Assembly: GCF_018326305.1 (NCBI RefSeq)
Contig: NZ_AP023415.1
Span: 496,001 to 560,000, forward strand
From: Vescimonas fastidiosa
GTDB taxonomy: Bacteria; Bacillota; Clostridia; Oscillospirales; Oscillospiraceae
Reading direction: 5' to 3'
Length of the DNA stretch: 64,000 nt
Under the pieces are notes generated by a model, which saw only the letters and a list, made by a program, of their open reading frames with translations, was not told the origin of the DNA and made no database searches. Each line of letters begins with the position of its first letter. Within the stretch, counting starts at the first letter, position 1. Below, in pieces: positions 50,030 through 60,071 of the stretch. The translations under genes were made by a program, and so were the position numbers.

Positions 50030-52453
50030 ATGGCACAGATCGCTAAAATTGCAATAGAGAATGCCGTCTATGCCATTGACAAGCCCTATGACTACCTGGT
50101 CCCTGAGGATATGACCGTATGCGCCGGAATGCGGGTGACCGTTCCCTTTGGCCGGGGTAACCGCCGGTCGGAGGGCATGGTGCTGTCTGTGCAGGAGGGG
50201 GCCATGGATCGGCCGCTGAAGGCGGTGGAGACGGTGCTGGACCGGGAGGCACAGCTATCGGCGGAGCAAATCCGTCTGGCGCTGTGGATGTGCCAGCGGT
50301 ACTTCTGCACCTTTTACGATGCACTTCATGCAATACTGCCCATCGGACTTTGGTATCAGCATAAGGAGCTCTGGCACCTGAAACGGGAGCCGGAGGGTGA
50401 GCTGCCGGAAAAGGAGCAGGTCCTGGTGTCCCTTTTGCGGGAGAAGGATAGAGAGCTTTCCCAGCTTCTGGAGGCGCAGCCTAAGGCGAAGGCCATGCTG
50501 CAAAAGCTGGAACAGCAGGGAATCGTATCCTGCGCGCGCGCCTCTAACCGGCGCGTTTCAGACAAAACCGACTGGCGTGTGGCCTTTGCCATCACCTCCC
50601 AGGAGGCGGAGGAGCTGACCCGAGATAAGATGCGCAGAGCGCCCCGGCAGGGGGCGGCCCTAAGCTTTTTGCTGAAAAACGGAGAGACCTCGCTCCACGA
50701 CCTCATTTATTACACCGGCGTACAGCGCAAGTGGGTAATGAAAATGGGGGAGGAGGGCGTTTTTTCCCTGTGTGAGCAGGAGATTTTTCGGGTACCCTTG
50801 CGCCCGGCGCAGGAAAAAGCGCCGCAGATTCAGCTCAATGATGAGCAGCAGGCTGCCTACAATGATATTTTGGCGCAGATCCACAGCGGAAAGCCCGGGG
50901 TAACGCTTTTGCAGGGGGTTACCGGCAGCGGCAAGACGGAGGTGTACATCACTCTGGCGCAAAAGCTGCTGCAAGAGGGCAGAACGGCTATGATCCTGGT
51001 GCCGGAAATTGCCCTGACACCCCAAATGATGCAGCGTTTTTCCCTGTATTTCGGCGAGGATGTGGCGCTGCTGCACAGCGGCCTGGGTATTGCCCAGCGG
51101 TATGACCAATATAAGCGCATCCGACAGGGGCTGGTGAAGATCGTTCTGGGTACCCGGTCGGCGGTGTTTGCTCCTATAGACAATCTGGGTATGATTGTGC
51201 TGGATGAGGAGCAGGAGGGGTCTTACGAGTCGGAGAAGTCGCCCTGCTATCATGCCCGGGATATAGCCAAATACCGCTGTGCCAAGGAGGGCGCCTGGCT
51301 GGTGCTGGGCTCTGCTACCCCGACGGTGGAAACGGCTTACCATGCCCGGGAGGGAAATTACCGGCTGACGCTGCTGCGCCGGCGGTTCAATCAAAATGCC
51401 CTGCCCGGGGTCTCCCTGGTGGATATGCGCCAGGAGCTGCGGCAGGGGAACTATACCTCTATCAGCCATCCGCTGTATGAGGAGATTCAAAAGAACCTGG
51501 AACTGGGTCAGCAGACGATCCTGTTTCTCAACCGTCGCGGAAACAGCCGTCAGGTCATTTGTCCCGGGTGTGGATATGTACCTCAGTGTCCCCGGTGCAG
51601 CGTCTCACTGACCTATCACTCAGCCAACAGGCGGATGATGTGCCACTACTGCGGCTATTCAGAGCGGTTTGAGGCGGACTGCCCTCAGTGCGGCGAGGCA
51701 TTTCGCCCTGTGGGGTCCGGTACGCAGAGGGTGGAGCAGGAACTGCAGGAGCTGTTTCCCGGTGTGCCCATTTTACGGATGGACGCAGACTCTGTGGGCG
51801 TGCAGCATGAAAAAATGCTGCAAAAATTTGATAAGGAAAAAATTCCTATCCTTTTGGGGACGCAAATGGTGGCCAAGGGATTGGATTTTGATAATGTGAC
51901 GCTGGTGGGGGTCCTGGCGGCGGATCAGTCGCTGTATGTGGACAACTACCGCGCCGCCGAACGCACCTTTGTACTTCTGACCCAGGTTGTGGGCCGAGCG
52001 GGCCGGGGTGACAAGCCCGGCCGGGCGCTGATACAGACCTACACCCCGGAAAATGAGGTGCTGCGGGATGCGGCCCGGCAGGACTACGAGAGCTTTTACC
52101 GACGGGAGATCGGGCTGCGGCATATGCGCCGGGAACCTCCCTTCACGGATGTGACGGTGCTTACCGTCAGCGGCAGCAACGAGGAATTCGTGCGCCGAAG
52201 CTGTATGCAGCTGCGGGACGGACTCTGTGCTGCCATGATGCAGCCGGAGTATCGGGATATGGGCTTGGAGGTGCTGGGCCCGGCTCCGGCTCCGGTGGTG
52301 AAGGTCAATGGCCGCTTCCGCTATCGCATTACGGTGGTGGGGCGGTGCAGCGGGCCTGTGCGTCGGCTGCTGGCGGCCTTTATGAAGGATTTCGCCCAGC
52401 GGAGCGAGAATCGGAATATGAGTATTTTTGCGGAGTATAACCGAATGAACTAA
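50030..52453 (+). CDS. priA: Primosomal helicase PriA
   Basis: 807 residues from the ATG at 50030 (AGGAGGC five bases before). The N-terminal DNA-binding domain (about 1-105) is followed by the SF2 helicase core with GVTGSGKTEVYI (Walker A), LDEEQEGSYES (DEEx), and HARDIAKYR. A zinc-binding insertion has paired cysteines (CPGCG, CPRC, CHYCG, CPQCG). QVVGRAGRGDKPG is motif VI. It reloads the replisome at stalled forks. Confidence 0.97.
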   Translation: MAQIAKIAIENAVYAIDKPYDYLVPEDMTVCAGMRVTVPFGRGNRRSEGMVLSVQEGAMDRPLKAVETVLDREAQLSAEQIRLALWMCQRYFCTFYDALHAILPIGLWYQHKELWHLKREPEGELPEKEQVLVSLLREKDRELSQLLEAQPKAKAMLQKLEQQGIVSCARASNRRVSDKTDWRVAFAITSQEAEELTRDKMRRAPRQGAALSFLLKNGETSLHDLIYYTGVQRKWVMKMGEEGVFSLCEQEIFRVPLRPAQEKAPQIQLNDEQQAAYNDILAQIHSGKPGVTLLQGVTGSGKTEVYITLAQKLLQEGRTAMILVPEIALTPQMMQRFSLYFGEDVALLHSGLGIAQRYDQYKRIRQGLVKIVLGTRSAVFAPIDNLGMIVLDEEQEGSYESEKSPCYHARDIAKYRCAKEGAWLVLGSATPTVETAYHAREGNYRLTLLRRRFNQNALPGVSLVDMRQELRQGNYTSISHPLYEEIQKNLELGQQTILFLNRRGNSRQVICPGCGYVPQCPRCSVSLTYHSANRRMMCHYCGYSERFEADCPQCGEAFRPVGSGTQRVEQELQELFPGVPILRMDADSVGVQHEKMLQKFDKEKIPILLGTQMVAKGLDFDNVTLVGVLAADQSLYVDNYRAAERTFVLLTQVVGRAGRGDKPGRALIQTYTPENEVLRDAARQDYESFYRREIGLRHMRREPPFTDVTVLTVSGSNEEFVRRSCMQLRDGLCAAMMQPEYRDMGLEVLGPAPAPVVKVNGRFRYRITVVGRCSGPVRRLLAAFMKDFAQRSENRNMSIFAEYNRMN

Positions 52454-52472
52454 GGAGCAGGAGGAGAATAAA

Positions 52473-52973
52473 ATGGCTCTGAGACGGATTGTTTTGCAGG
52501 GAGAGGATTGCCTGACCAAGGTGTGCCGTCCTGTGACGGATTTTGATAATCGCCTGCATATTTTGCTGAATGATATGGCGGACACACTTCTGGATTCCGG
52601 CGGCGTGGGCCTGGCGGCGCCCCAGGTGGGGATTTTGCGCCGGGTTTGCGTAGTGCAGAACGAGAACGATGAAATTATTGAGCTCATCAATCCGGAGATT
52701 GTCTACACCCAGGGGGAGCAGACGGGCCTGGAGGGCTGTTTGAGCGTGCCGGGAAAGTTCGGCGTGGTCACGCGGCCGGAGGTAGTGCGGGTCCGGGCCC
52801 AGGATCGGGACGGCAACTTCTTCGAAGTGGAGGACAGTGACCTTACGGCTCGGTGCTTTTGCCACGAGATCGAGCATCTGGACGGGCACCTGTTTGTAGA
52901 GCACACGGATCATCTGCTGACGGAGGAGGAGCTGCAGGAGTACATACGCCGGCAAGAGGAGGACGAGGCGTAA
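52473..52973 (+). CDS. def: Peptide deformylase
   Basis: 166 residues. All three metal-site motifs are intact: GVGLAAPQVG, EGCLSVPGK with the cysteine ligand, and CHEIEHLDGHLFV with both histidine ligands. It removes the formyl group from nascent proteins. The stop shares its last base region with the fmt start (TAATG), so the deformylase and formyltransferase are translated together. Confidence 0.97.
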   Translation: MALRRIVLQGEDCLTKVCRPVTDFDNRLHILLNDMADTLLDSGGVGLAAPQVGILRRVCVVQNENDEIIELINPEIVYTQGEQTGLEGCLSVPGKFGVVTRPEVVRVRAQDRDGNFFEVEDSDLTARCFCHEIEHLDGHLFVEHTDHLLTEEELQEYIRRQEEDEA

Positions 52974-53893
52974 TGCGGATTTTGTTTATGGGAACGCCGG
53001 AGTTTGCTGTAGAGCAGCTTCGGAGGCTGGTAGAGGACGGACACGATATCTGCGGCGTATTTACCCAGCCGGATAAGCCTAAAAACCGGGGCATGAAAAT
53101 GACCTTCTCTCCTGTAAAGGAGTATGCCTTGTCACAGGGCCTGTCGGTTTATCAGCCCACGAAAATGCGCGACGGAACAGCCCTGACCCTGGTGCGGGAG
53201 CTGAAGCCGGAGCTGATCGTGGTGGCGGCCTACGGACGCATACTGCCGGAGGACATTCTGGCGGTGCCGGATAAGGGCTGCATCAATGTGCATTCCTCGA
53301 TCTTGCCTAAATATCGCGGTGCGGCGCCTATCAACTGGGCTATTTTGGATGGCCTGAAGGAGACGGGCGTGACCATCATGTACATGGCTAAGGAGCTGGA
53401 TGCGGGAGACATCATCTGCATCAAAAAGACGGAAATTTTGCCGGAGGAAAATGCCCGGGAGCTGACTGAGCGGCTGGCCCGTTTGGGTGCGGAGGCCTTA
53501 GCCGAGGCTGTGGAGCAGATTGGCCGCGGTACGGCGGCGCATATCCCCCAGGAGCATGGAGCATCCACCTATGCGCCCATGCTCAGTAAGGAGCTTTCCC
53601 CGATGGATTGGACCCGCCCGGCCCAGGCGCTGCATGACCAGGTTCGGGGCCTTATCCCCTGGCCCTGCGCCAGCACAGAGCTGGCAGGTAAGCGGGTGAA
53701 GGTGTTCAAGACGAAGCTGGGACATAAGACGGATGCCCGGCCCGGAGCTGTGCTTACTGCCGGGAAGCAGGGACTTGAGATTGCCTGCGGCGACGGACAG
53801 AGCCTGTGGATCCTGGAGCTGCAGGCCGAGGGAGGCAAACGAATGATGGCAGCGGATTATCTCCGGGGCCATCCTATGGATACGGAAAAATGA
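52973..53893 (+). CDS. fmt: Methionyl-tRNA formyltransferase
   Basis: 306 residues from an ATG that overlaps the def stop. N-terminal formyltransferase domain with MGTPEFAVEQL, VAAYGRILPEDIL, and the signature NVHSSILPKYRGAAPINWAI; a C-terminal OB-like domain (about 205-300) binds tRNA. It formylates initiator Met-tRNA. Its stop overlaps the rsmB start. Confidence 0.97.
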   Translation: MRILFMGTPEFAVEQLRRLVEDGHDICGVFTQPDKPKNRGMKMTFSPVKEYALSQGLSVYQPTKMRDGTALTLVRELKPELIVVAAYGRILPEDILAVPDKGCINVHSSILPKYRGAAPINWAILDGLKETGVTIMYMAKELDAGDIICIKKTEILPEENARELTERLARLGAEALAEAVEQIGRGTAAHIPQEHGASTYAPMLSKELSPMDWTRPAQALHDQVRGLIPWPCASTELAGKRVKVFKTKLGHKTDARPGAVLTAGKQGLEIACGDGQSLWILELQAEGGKRMMAADYLRGHPMDTEK

Positions 53894-55230
53894 TCGAGAA
53901 CAGAAAATTTACCGCCCGGGACACGGCGCTGGAGGTTCTGATGCAGATTGAGCGGGCTAACGCCTGGTCCGACAGCAGCCTCAAGCGTACCATTGCCAAA
54001 AACGGGCTGGAGGGCCGTGAGGCGGCCTTGGCTACAAGGCTGGCCTACGGCGTGGTGCAAAACCGCACCCTTCTGGACTACTATATTACCTGCTACTGCG
54101 TGCAGAAGGCACATAGATTGGAGCCGGTGATCCGCAATATTCTGCGCATCGGCGGCTATCAAATTCTGTTTATGGATAAAATACCCCATCGGGCCGCCGT
54201 GAACGAGGCGGTGGAGATGTGCCGCCGAAACGGTCGTCCCAGGGCGGCGGGCATGGTCAATGCCGTGCTGCGGAAATTCGTTGCCAACTGGATGAATATG
54301 CCGCCCATTCCTCAGGGAAGTACGGCGGAATACCTCTCCGTTCGTTATAGTCACCCTCGGTGGCTGGTGGAGCGCCTGCTGGAGCTGCTTCCGGCGGAGG
54401 AGGCAGAGCAGTTTTTGCAGGGGGATAACGACATTGTTCCCACAACCATCCAAACGAATCTCCTGAAAACCGATGATGAGTCCCTGCTGCAGGAGCTTCG
54501 GCAGGCGGGTGTGGATATAGCGCGCCATGGGTGGCTGCCCCACTGCTTCACGGTGTCCGGTACCGGGAGCCTGGAGCGCTTGCCTGCCTTTGCGGAGGGG
54601 CGGTTTATGGTCCAGGATGCCGCCGCTCATTTGGTGACGGTGGTGGCCGGGCCCCAAAAAGGCGACCGGGTGCAGGATGTGTGCGCTGCCCCCGGCGGAA
54701 AATCCTTTGCCGCCGCCATTGCCATGGAGGGGGAGGGGCAGATCCTCTCCTGTGACATCCATCCCCACAAGCTGAAATTGATTGACTCCGGGGCCAAACG
54801 CCTGGGAATCTCCTGCCTGCGTACCATGCTGGCTGACGCACGGGAGCACCATGCAACCTGGGATAGAGCGGCGGATGTGGTCATAGCCGATGTACCCTGC
54901 TCGGGTCTGGGTATCATTCGTAAAAAGCCGGATATCCGATATAAGAACCCTGAGGAGCTGGCACAGCTTCCGATTATTCAGAGGGAAATTTTGGAAAATG
55001 TTTGCCGATATGTGCGCTCCGGCGGCGTGCTGGTTTACTCCACCTGCACCATCCTTCCGGAGGAAAACGAGCAGGTGACGGAGGCATTTTTGCAGGCGCA
55101 CCCGGAGTTTGAGCGGACAGCCTTTACCCTGCCACTGCCCATAGGCTCCTGCGACGGGCAGCTGACGCTCTGGCCTCAGCGCCATGGAACAGACGGGTTT
55201 TATATCTGCCGTATGCGCAGAAAAGACTGA
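53890..55230 (+). CDS. rsmB: 16S rRNA m5C967 methyltransferase RsmB
   Basis: 446 residues from the ATG overlapping the fmt stop. The N-terminal NusB-like RNA-binding domain (about 5-135) is followed by the methyltransferase core with the SAM motif VQDVCAAPGGKSF, the PCSG motif in ADVPCSGLG and the catalytic cysteine in YSTCTILPEEN. It methylates C967 of 16S rRNA. Length is normal for the NusB-fused type. Confidence 0.95.
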   Translation: MIENRKFTARDTALEVLMQIERANAWSDSSLKRTIAKNGLEGREAALATRLAYGVVQNRTLLDYYITCYCVQKAHRLEPVIRNILRIGGYQILFMDKIPHRAAVNEAVEMCRRNGRPRAAGMVNAVLRKFVANWMNMPPIPQGSTAEYLSVRYSHPRWLVERLLELLPAEEAEQFLQGDNDIVPTTIQTNLLKTDDESLLQELRQAGVDIARHGWLPHCFTVSGTGSLERLPAFAEGRFMVQDAAAHLVTVVAGPQKGDRVQDVCAAPGGKSFAAAIAMEGEGQILSCDIHPHKLKLIDSGAKRLGISCLRTMLADAREHHATWDRAADVVIADVPCSGLGIIRKKPDIRYKNPEELAQLPIIQREILENVCRYVRSGGVLVYSTCTILPEENEQVTEAFLQAHPEFERTAFTLPLPIGSCDGQLTLWPQRHGTDGFYICRMRRKD

Positions 55231-55257
55231 AAAATACGGAAGGAGGGACAGGCGCTC

Positions 55258-56298
55258 TTGCTTGACATTAAATCCATGACTATGGTGGAAATGGGAGACT
55301 ATTTCCGCCAGTTGGGAGAGCCGGCCTTTCGGGCCAAGCAGGTGTTCACCTGGCTGCACCGGGGCGTAAAGAGCTTTGATGAAATGAGCAATCTCTCCAA
55401 GAGCCTGCGGCAAAAGCTGGCCCAAAGCTGTCATATTACCGTGCCCCGGGTGGCCAAAAAGCAGGAGTCCCGGCTGGATGGAACCGTTAAATACCTCTGG
55501 GAGCTGGAGGACGGCAACTGCATCGAGACCGTTCTTATGCAATATCATCACGGCAATACCGTGTGCATCTCCTCTCAGGTGGGCTGCCGCATGGGCTGCG
55601 CCTTCTGCGCGTCTACCGTTGCCGGGCGGGTCCGGGACCTGACGCCCTCGGAGCTGCTGGATCAGGTGCTTTTCACCCAGTTGGATTCCGGCCGGGAGAT
55701 TTCCAATATCGTGCTTATGGGTATCGGAGAGCCTTTGGATAACCGAGGAAATGTCCTGAAATTCCTGGATCTGGTGAATCATCCCGACGGACTGAACATT
55801 GGGATGCGGCACATCAGCCTATCCACCTGCGGCATAGTGCCGGGCATTGATTATCTGGCGGGGCTGCATCTGCAGCTCACCCTCTCGGTGTCCCTCCATG
55901 CGCCGGACAGCGAGACACGATCGCGCATTATGCCCGTGAACAAAAAATATGATGTAGAGGAGCTTTTCGCTGCCTGTCATCGCTACTTTAAGACCACCGG
56001 GCGGCGCATATCCTTTGAATACGCCATGATTGACGGGGTGAACGACCACGACTGGCAGGCAGACCTTATTGCCAGGAAGCTTGCCGGTATGCCGGGACAT
56101 GTGAACCTGATCCCCCTGAACGATGTGGTGGAGAGTCCCTTTAAGCCCAGTCATCGGTTATCCGCCTTTCAAAAAAGGCTGGAGTCTCACGGCGTCACCG
56201 CCACGGTGCGCCGGAGCCTGGGCGGAGATATAGATGCGTCTTGCGGTCAGCTTCGGCGCAAGGCTATGGAAGAAAAGGAGGATGTCAGCGGAAAATGA
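55258..56298 (+). CDS. rlmN: Dual-specificity RNA methyltransferase RlmN
   Basis: 346 residues from a TTG with AAGGAGGG about ten bases upstream. Radical SAM motif CRMGCAFC, GMGEPLDN-like block (MGIGEPLDN), and the conserved C-terminal cysteine near residue 335 (DASCGQL). It methylates A2503 of 23S rRNA and A37 of some tRNAs. Its stop overlaps the phosphatase start by 4 bases. Confidence 0.96.
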   Translation: MLDIKSMTMVEMGDYFRQLGEPAFRAKQVFTWLHRGVKSFDEMSNLSKSLRQKLAQSCHITVPRVAKKQESRLDGTVKYLWELEDGNCIETVLMQYHHGNTVCISSQVGCRMGCAFCASTVAGRVRDLTPSELLDQVLFTQLDSGREISNIVLMGIGEPLDNRGNVLKFLDLVNHPDGLNIGMRHISLSTCGIVPGIDYLAGLHLQLTLSVSLHAPDSETRSRIMPVNKKYDVEELFAACHRYFKTTGRRISFEYAMIDGVNDHDWQADLIARKLAGMPGHVNLIPLNDVVESPFKPSHRLSAFQKRLESHGVTATVRRSLGGDIDASCGQLRRKAMEEKEDVSGK

Positions 56299-57026
56299 GG
56301 ATATGGAGTATATCGGACATTGGCCTTGTGCGGCATGAGAACCAGGATGCCTGCGGGACTATGCTGATAGAAGACTACACCGCCGCCGTTGTGTGCGACG
56401 GGATGGGCGGCACGGCGGGCGGCGCGGTGGCCAGCAGGCTGGCTGTGCAGACCTACCGTCAGCAGCTGGAGAAAAATCTCCGGCGCCATATGACCGCGCA
56501 GCAGCTTAGGGAGGTATCCGGCTATGCCATTGCCGCTGCCAACCGGGCTATTCGCCAGAAGGCTCTGGAGGAGCCCTCCGTTCACAGCATGGGCACGACG
56601 CTGGTGGCGGCTATCGTCTCCGGAGAGAATGTGCTCATCAGCAATGTGGGCGACAGCCGTGCCTATCTGTTGGGCAGCGGCGGCATTCAGCAGATATCCA
56701 AGGACCATTCCCTGGTGGGGTCCATGGTGGAGCAAGGCAACATGACCGAGCAGGAGGCCCGGCGGCACCCTAACCGCAACCTGATCACAAGGGCGCTGGG
56801 GCCGGAGGAAAATGTCCTGGATGACGAATTTTCCTGCAAATGGAAACAGGGCGATTACCTGCTTCTGTGTACGGACGGACTGGTGAATACCGTCAGCGAT
56901 CAGGAATTGCTTTTTGAGATCGTTCACACGGAGGACCCGGAACACTGTTTGAGGCGGCTGGTAGATATTTCCGTGAGCCGCGGCGCGCCGGATAATATAA
57001 CGGCGATCCTGATGCAGAACATTTAA
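56295..57026 (+). CDS. prpC: PP2C-type Ser/Thr phosphatase (PrpC/Stp)
   Basis: 243 residues from ATG at 56295. The metal-binding residues of PP2C are visible: SDIGLVRHENQDA, VCDGMGGTAGGAVAS, NVGDSRAYL, then a late CTDGLVNTV and APDNITAI. It removes phosphates placed by the partner kinase, coded 15 bases downstream. The prpC-prkC pair is typical of Firmicutes. Confidence 0.96.
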   Translation: MRIWSISDIGLVRHENQDACGTMLIEDYTAAVVCDGMGGTAGGAVASRLAVQTYRQQLEKNLRRHMTAQQLREVSGYAIAAANRAIRQKALEEPSVHSMGTTLVAAIVSGENVLISNVGDSRAYLLGSGGIQQISKDHSLVGSMVEQGNMTEQEARRHPNRNLITRALGPEENVLDDEFSCKWKQGDYLLLCTDGLVNTVSDQELLFEIVHTEDPEHCLRRLVDISVSRGAPDNITAILMQNI

Positions 57027-57041
57027 AGGAGATTTTGGAAT

Positions 57042-59009
57042 ATGGATAAATACATAGGAAAAATGCTGGATGGCCGTTACGAGATTATAGAGCTTATCGG
57101 CTCCGGCGGCATGGCCAATGTGTATAAGGCCAAGTGCCATCGCCTCAACCGCATGGTGGCCGTTAAGATCCTCAAGTCCGACATGGCGGAAAATGAAGAG
57201 ATTCGCCGCCGCTTCCGGGACGAGAGCCGGGCCGTGGCACAGCTTTCTCACGCCAATATCGTGTCTGTGTACGATGTATCCAGCAGCGGCGATACGGAGT
57301 ATATCGTCATGGAGCTTATTGACGGCATCACCCTCAAGCAGTATATGGAGCGGCGGGGACAGATGGATTGGCGGGAGTCCCTGCACTTCATCATTCAGAT
57401 TATGCGTGCTTTGGAGCACGCCCACAGCCGCGGCATTATCCACCGGGACATTAAGCCGCAGAATATCATGGTCCTGCGGGATGGCAGCGTAAAGGTGGCC
57501 GATTTCGGCATTGCCTGCCTGCAGAATAACGCCCAGACCCTGACCCAGGATGCCCTGGGCTCCGTACATTATATTTCTCCCGAGCAGGCCCGGGGCGAGC
57601 ATATCGACGCCCGGTCCGACATCTATTCCGCCGGTGTGGTGCTCTATGAGATGCTCACGGGTCGTCTGCCCTTTGAGGGTGACACCGCCGTGTCCGTGGC
57701 TATCCAGCACCTGAGCTCTGTTCCCTTGGCTCCCAGCGAGATCCGGGAGGATGTGCCGAAGGGCTTGGAGCTTATCTGCATGAAGGCTATGTGTGCCGAC
57801 ATTAATAAGCGCTATGCCTCCGCTACCGCCATGCTGGAGGATCTGGAGAGCTTCCGCAAGAATCCGGATATAGATATGGAGTATATCCGGGAGGAGCTGA
57901 AGGAAAAGGAGAACACCGAGGCCACCCGCTACATCAGCAAAAAGGAGCTGAGCGAGGCCGTCCGCAATAAGAAGGAAAAGGAAAAGGACGAGCTGGCTGC
58001 CGAAAAGCAGGAGAAAACCGGCATTGCCGGAACCAAGGACGAGAAAAAACGCATGGCCATCATCATCGGCGCCTTTGCCGGAGCCCTGCTGCTGATTTTC
58101 CTGATTTTCACGCTGATCTTCAACGGCTTTGGAGGCGGCGGTGACAGCAGCGGCCACAAGGTGCCGGATATTCGCGGTATGACCGTGGAGGAGGCTGAGA
58201 AGCTGGAGGGCATCAAGGGCATTTTCACCATTGAAGTGGTAGGCACCAAGGAAAACAGCAAGTATAATGATGGGGAGATCATTTCCCAGGATCCCAGCGA
58301 AGGAACTCTGCGCAAAAATAACCTGACCATTCAGGTGTATGTCTGCGCCAAGGTGGAGAAATCCTATATGCCCACGGTGCTGAATATGTCCGAGAGCGAT
58401 GCAAAGTCCATTTTGAATAATATGAGCCTGGGCCTGAATATCCAGGTGCAGGATAAACCCTCTGACACCGTGGCCAAGGGCCTTGTCGTCGCCACCAGCC
58501 CGGCGGCCGGCGCAGAGATCCGTCAGGGCAACACCGTAATTATTTATATCAGCTCCGGTCGGGAGATCAAGCCCGTTACCGTGCCTAATTTCGTAGGTAT
58601 GACCGAGGAAAAGGCCAATTTGGAGGCTCAGAAGCTGGGCCTGGTAGTGGGAGCAAGCTCCAGCGAGTACAGTGATAAGCCTGCGGGTACCGTCATCCGT
58701 CAGAGCATTTCCGCTACTACGGAGGCTAAGACCGGCGACAATATCTACTTTACCATCAGTCTGGGGCCCAACAACACGATGGTGGATGTGCCGGATGTGA
58801 TCGGTAAATCTCTGAATGCCGCCAAGAGCGAGCTGGAGGCTGCCGGATTTACTGTGGCAGTGCAGTGGCAGGGTCAGGAAGGCGCCAATGAAATCGTTAT
58901 CGGCTGCAATCCCGACGGCTCTGCGGAAAAGGGCAGCACAATTACCATTACCGTGACCTCAAAGGATGCACAGACTGAGCCCGATCAGCCCGGTCACACG
59001 AACGGATGA
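57042..59009 (+). CDS. prkC: PASTA-domain Ser/Thr kinase (PrkC)
   Basis: 655 residues. Kinase domain (about 10-275) with [17 protein letters not shown], catalytic [10 protein letters not shown] and DFGIA, and an activation loop with threonines. A charged linker (about 285-340) leads to one membrane helix (about 345-367) and four extracellular PASTA repeats: about 377-440, 442-507, 508-575 and 577-640. PASTA repeats bind muropeptides. The kinase coordinates cell-wall synthesis and spore germination. A short Asp/Gln/Pro tail closes it. The stop overlaps the rsgA start by 4 bases. Confidence 0.97.
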   Translation: MDKYIGKMLDGRYEIIELIGSGGMANVYKAKCHRLNRMVAVKILKSDMAENEEIRRRFRDESRAVAQLSHANIVSVYDVSSSGDTEYIVMELIDGITLKQYMERRGQMDWRESLHFIIQIMRALEHAHSRGIIHRDIKPQNIMVLRDGSVKVADFGIACLQNNAQTLTQDALGSVHYISPEQARGEHIDARSDIYSAGVVLYEMLTGRLPFEGDTAVSVAIQHLSSVPLAPSEIREDVPKGLELICMKAMCADINKRYASATAMLEDLESFRKNPDIDMEYIREELKEKENTEATRYISKKELSEAVRNKKEKEKDELAAEKQEKTGIAGTKDEKKRMAIIIGAFAGALLLIFLIFTLIFNGFGGGGDSSGHKVPDIRGMTVEEAEKLEGIKGIFTIEVVGTKENSKYNDGEIISQDPSEGTLRKNNLTIQVYVCAKVEKSYMPTVLNMSESDAKSILNNMSLGLNIQVQDKPSDTVAKGLVVATSPAAGAEIRQGNTVIIYISSGREIKPVTVPNFVGMTEEKANLEAQKLGLVVGASSSEYSDKPAGTVIRQSISATTEAKTGDNIYFTISLGPNNTMVDVPDVIGKSLNAAKSELEAAGFTVAVQWQGQEGANEIVIGCNPDGSAEKGSTITITVTSKDAQTEPDQPGHTNG

Positions 59010-59884
59010 GAGGACGCATTGAAAAGGCTCTGAGCGGGTTCTACTATGTAAATGTAGGCGGGCAGGTCCTGCAGTGCCGGGCTCGCGGCAAGTTCCGCCG
59101 GGAGGGCACCAGTCCCCTGGTAGGGGACTGGGTGCAGGTTCGGGAGCTGGGCGGCGGCGAAGGTTTTGTGGAGGAGATAGAGCCTCGCAAAAGCTGCTTT
59201 GCCCGCCCCTCGGCGGCTAACATCGATCAGCTTGTGATCATCGCATCGGGGGCCATTCCGGTGACGGACCCGTATCTTATTGATCGCATCGCCTCCATTG
59301 CCGCCCTGAAGGGCTGCGGAGTTCTGGTTTGCCTGAATAAAAGCGACCTGGATCCGGCGGAGGAGCTGTATGCAATTTACGCCCATTCTGCCATTCCCGT
59401 GCTGCGCGTCAGTGCCAAAACCGGTGAAGGTATGGAGCAGCTTCGGTGTCATATTCGGGGAAAGCTCAGTGCATTTACGGGGAACTCCGGTGTTGGTAAA
59501 TCCAGTATTCTCAACTGCCTGTGCCCGGACCTCTCCTTACAGGTAGGAGAGGTGAGCCAGGCCCTGGGCCGGGGCAGGCACACCACTCGACATGTGGAGA
59601 TGTTTCCGGTGGAGGAGGATACCTGGGTCATTGATACACCGGGCTTTTCCTCCTTTGACACGGAAGAACTGAACCTGGAATTGCAGGCACATCTGCCGGA
59701 GACATTCCCGGAGTTTTTGCCTTACCTGGGTCAGTGCCGATTCGTGGGGTGCAAGCACATAAGGGAAAAGGGCTGTGCCGTACTGGAGGCTGTGCGGCGG
59801 GGCGATATTCCCTCCAGCCGGCACAGGAGCTATGTACGGCTGTGGGAGGAAGTGAAGGATCTGCGGCCCTGGGATAAAAAGTAG
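59006..59884 (+). CDS. rsgA: Ribosome small-subunit GTPase RsgA
   Basis: 292 residues. An N-terminal OB fold (about 1-62) is followed by a circularly permuted GTPase: G4 CLNKSDL precedes G1 GNSGVGKSSILN and G3 DTPGFS. The C-terminal zinc motif has C, C, H and C in CRFVGCKHIREKGCAV. It acts in late 30S maturation. The ATG overlaps the prkC stop. The usual downstream genes rpe and thiN are absent; a long palindrome follows instead. Confidence 0.96.
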   Translation: MRGRIEKALSGFYYVNVGGQVLQCRARGKFRREGTSPLVGDWVQVRELGGGEGFVEEIEPRKSCFARPSAANIDQLVIIASGAIPVTDPYLIDRIASIAALKGCGVLVCLNKSDLDPAEELYAIYAHSAIPVLRVSAKTGEGMEQLRCHIRGKLSAFTGNSGVGKSSILNCLCPDLSLQVGEVSQALGRGRHTTRHVEMFPVEEDTWVIDTPGFSSFDTEELNLELQAHLPETFPEFLPYLGQCRFVGCKHIREKGCAVLEAVRRGDIPSSRHRSYVRLWEEVKDLRPWDKK

Positions 59885-59897
59885 AATTAGCATCGAT

Positions 59898-59953
59898 ATG
59901 CTCCCTCCGTGACAGGCAGTGAGAAAGCAAGCTGCCTGTTATGGAGGGGGCAT
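59898..59953. repeat. 56-bp near-perfect palindrome (22-bp stem)
   Basis: Positions 59898-59919 pair with 59932-59953, with only three wobble pairs and no mismatches, around a 12-base loop. No T run follows, and the stem is far longer than in the other terminators of this window. It looks like a palindromic intergenic repeat or a processing site rather than a simple terminator. Confidence 0.6.
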
Positions 59954-59989
59954 TGCTATGTCGGAAAAAAGCAGGCCTTGTACCCTTAC

Positions 59990-60025
59990 AAAAATCCCGG
60001 CCGACAGCGTGTGGCTGTCGGCCGG
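59990..60025 (-). terminator. Terminator of the endonuclease/phosphatase gene
   Basis: CCGGCCGACAGC (59997-60008) pairs perfectly with GCTGTCGGCCGG (60014-60025). On the minus strand GATTTTTG follows. It also has AAAAATAA after it on plus. Confidence 0.75.
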
Positions 60026-60071
60026 AAAAATAACTATACAGGGGTGTATATTCTGCCATTAAATCCATTGC

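Noticed and set aside
53857..55812. Very long open frame on the minus strand opposite rsmB and rlmN
   Set aside because: It mirrors two well-supported genes, is rich in His, Gln and Arg as antisense frames of GC-rich genes are, and has no ribosome site or known motif.
56247..58157. Long minus-strand frame opposite prpC and prkC
   Set aside because: Shadow of two genes with complete catalytic motifs; no domain visible in it.
59958..60062. 34-residue frame after the palindrome with a GGAGGGG upstream
   Set aside because: The apparent ribosome site is part of the palindrome arm and the frame runs through the terminator of the convergent gene, so it is most likely chance.
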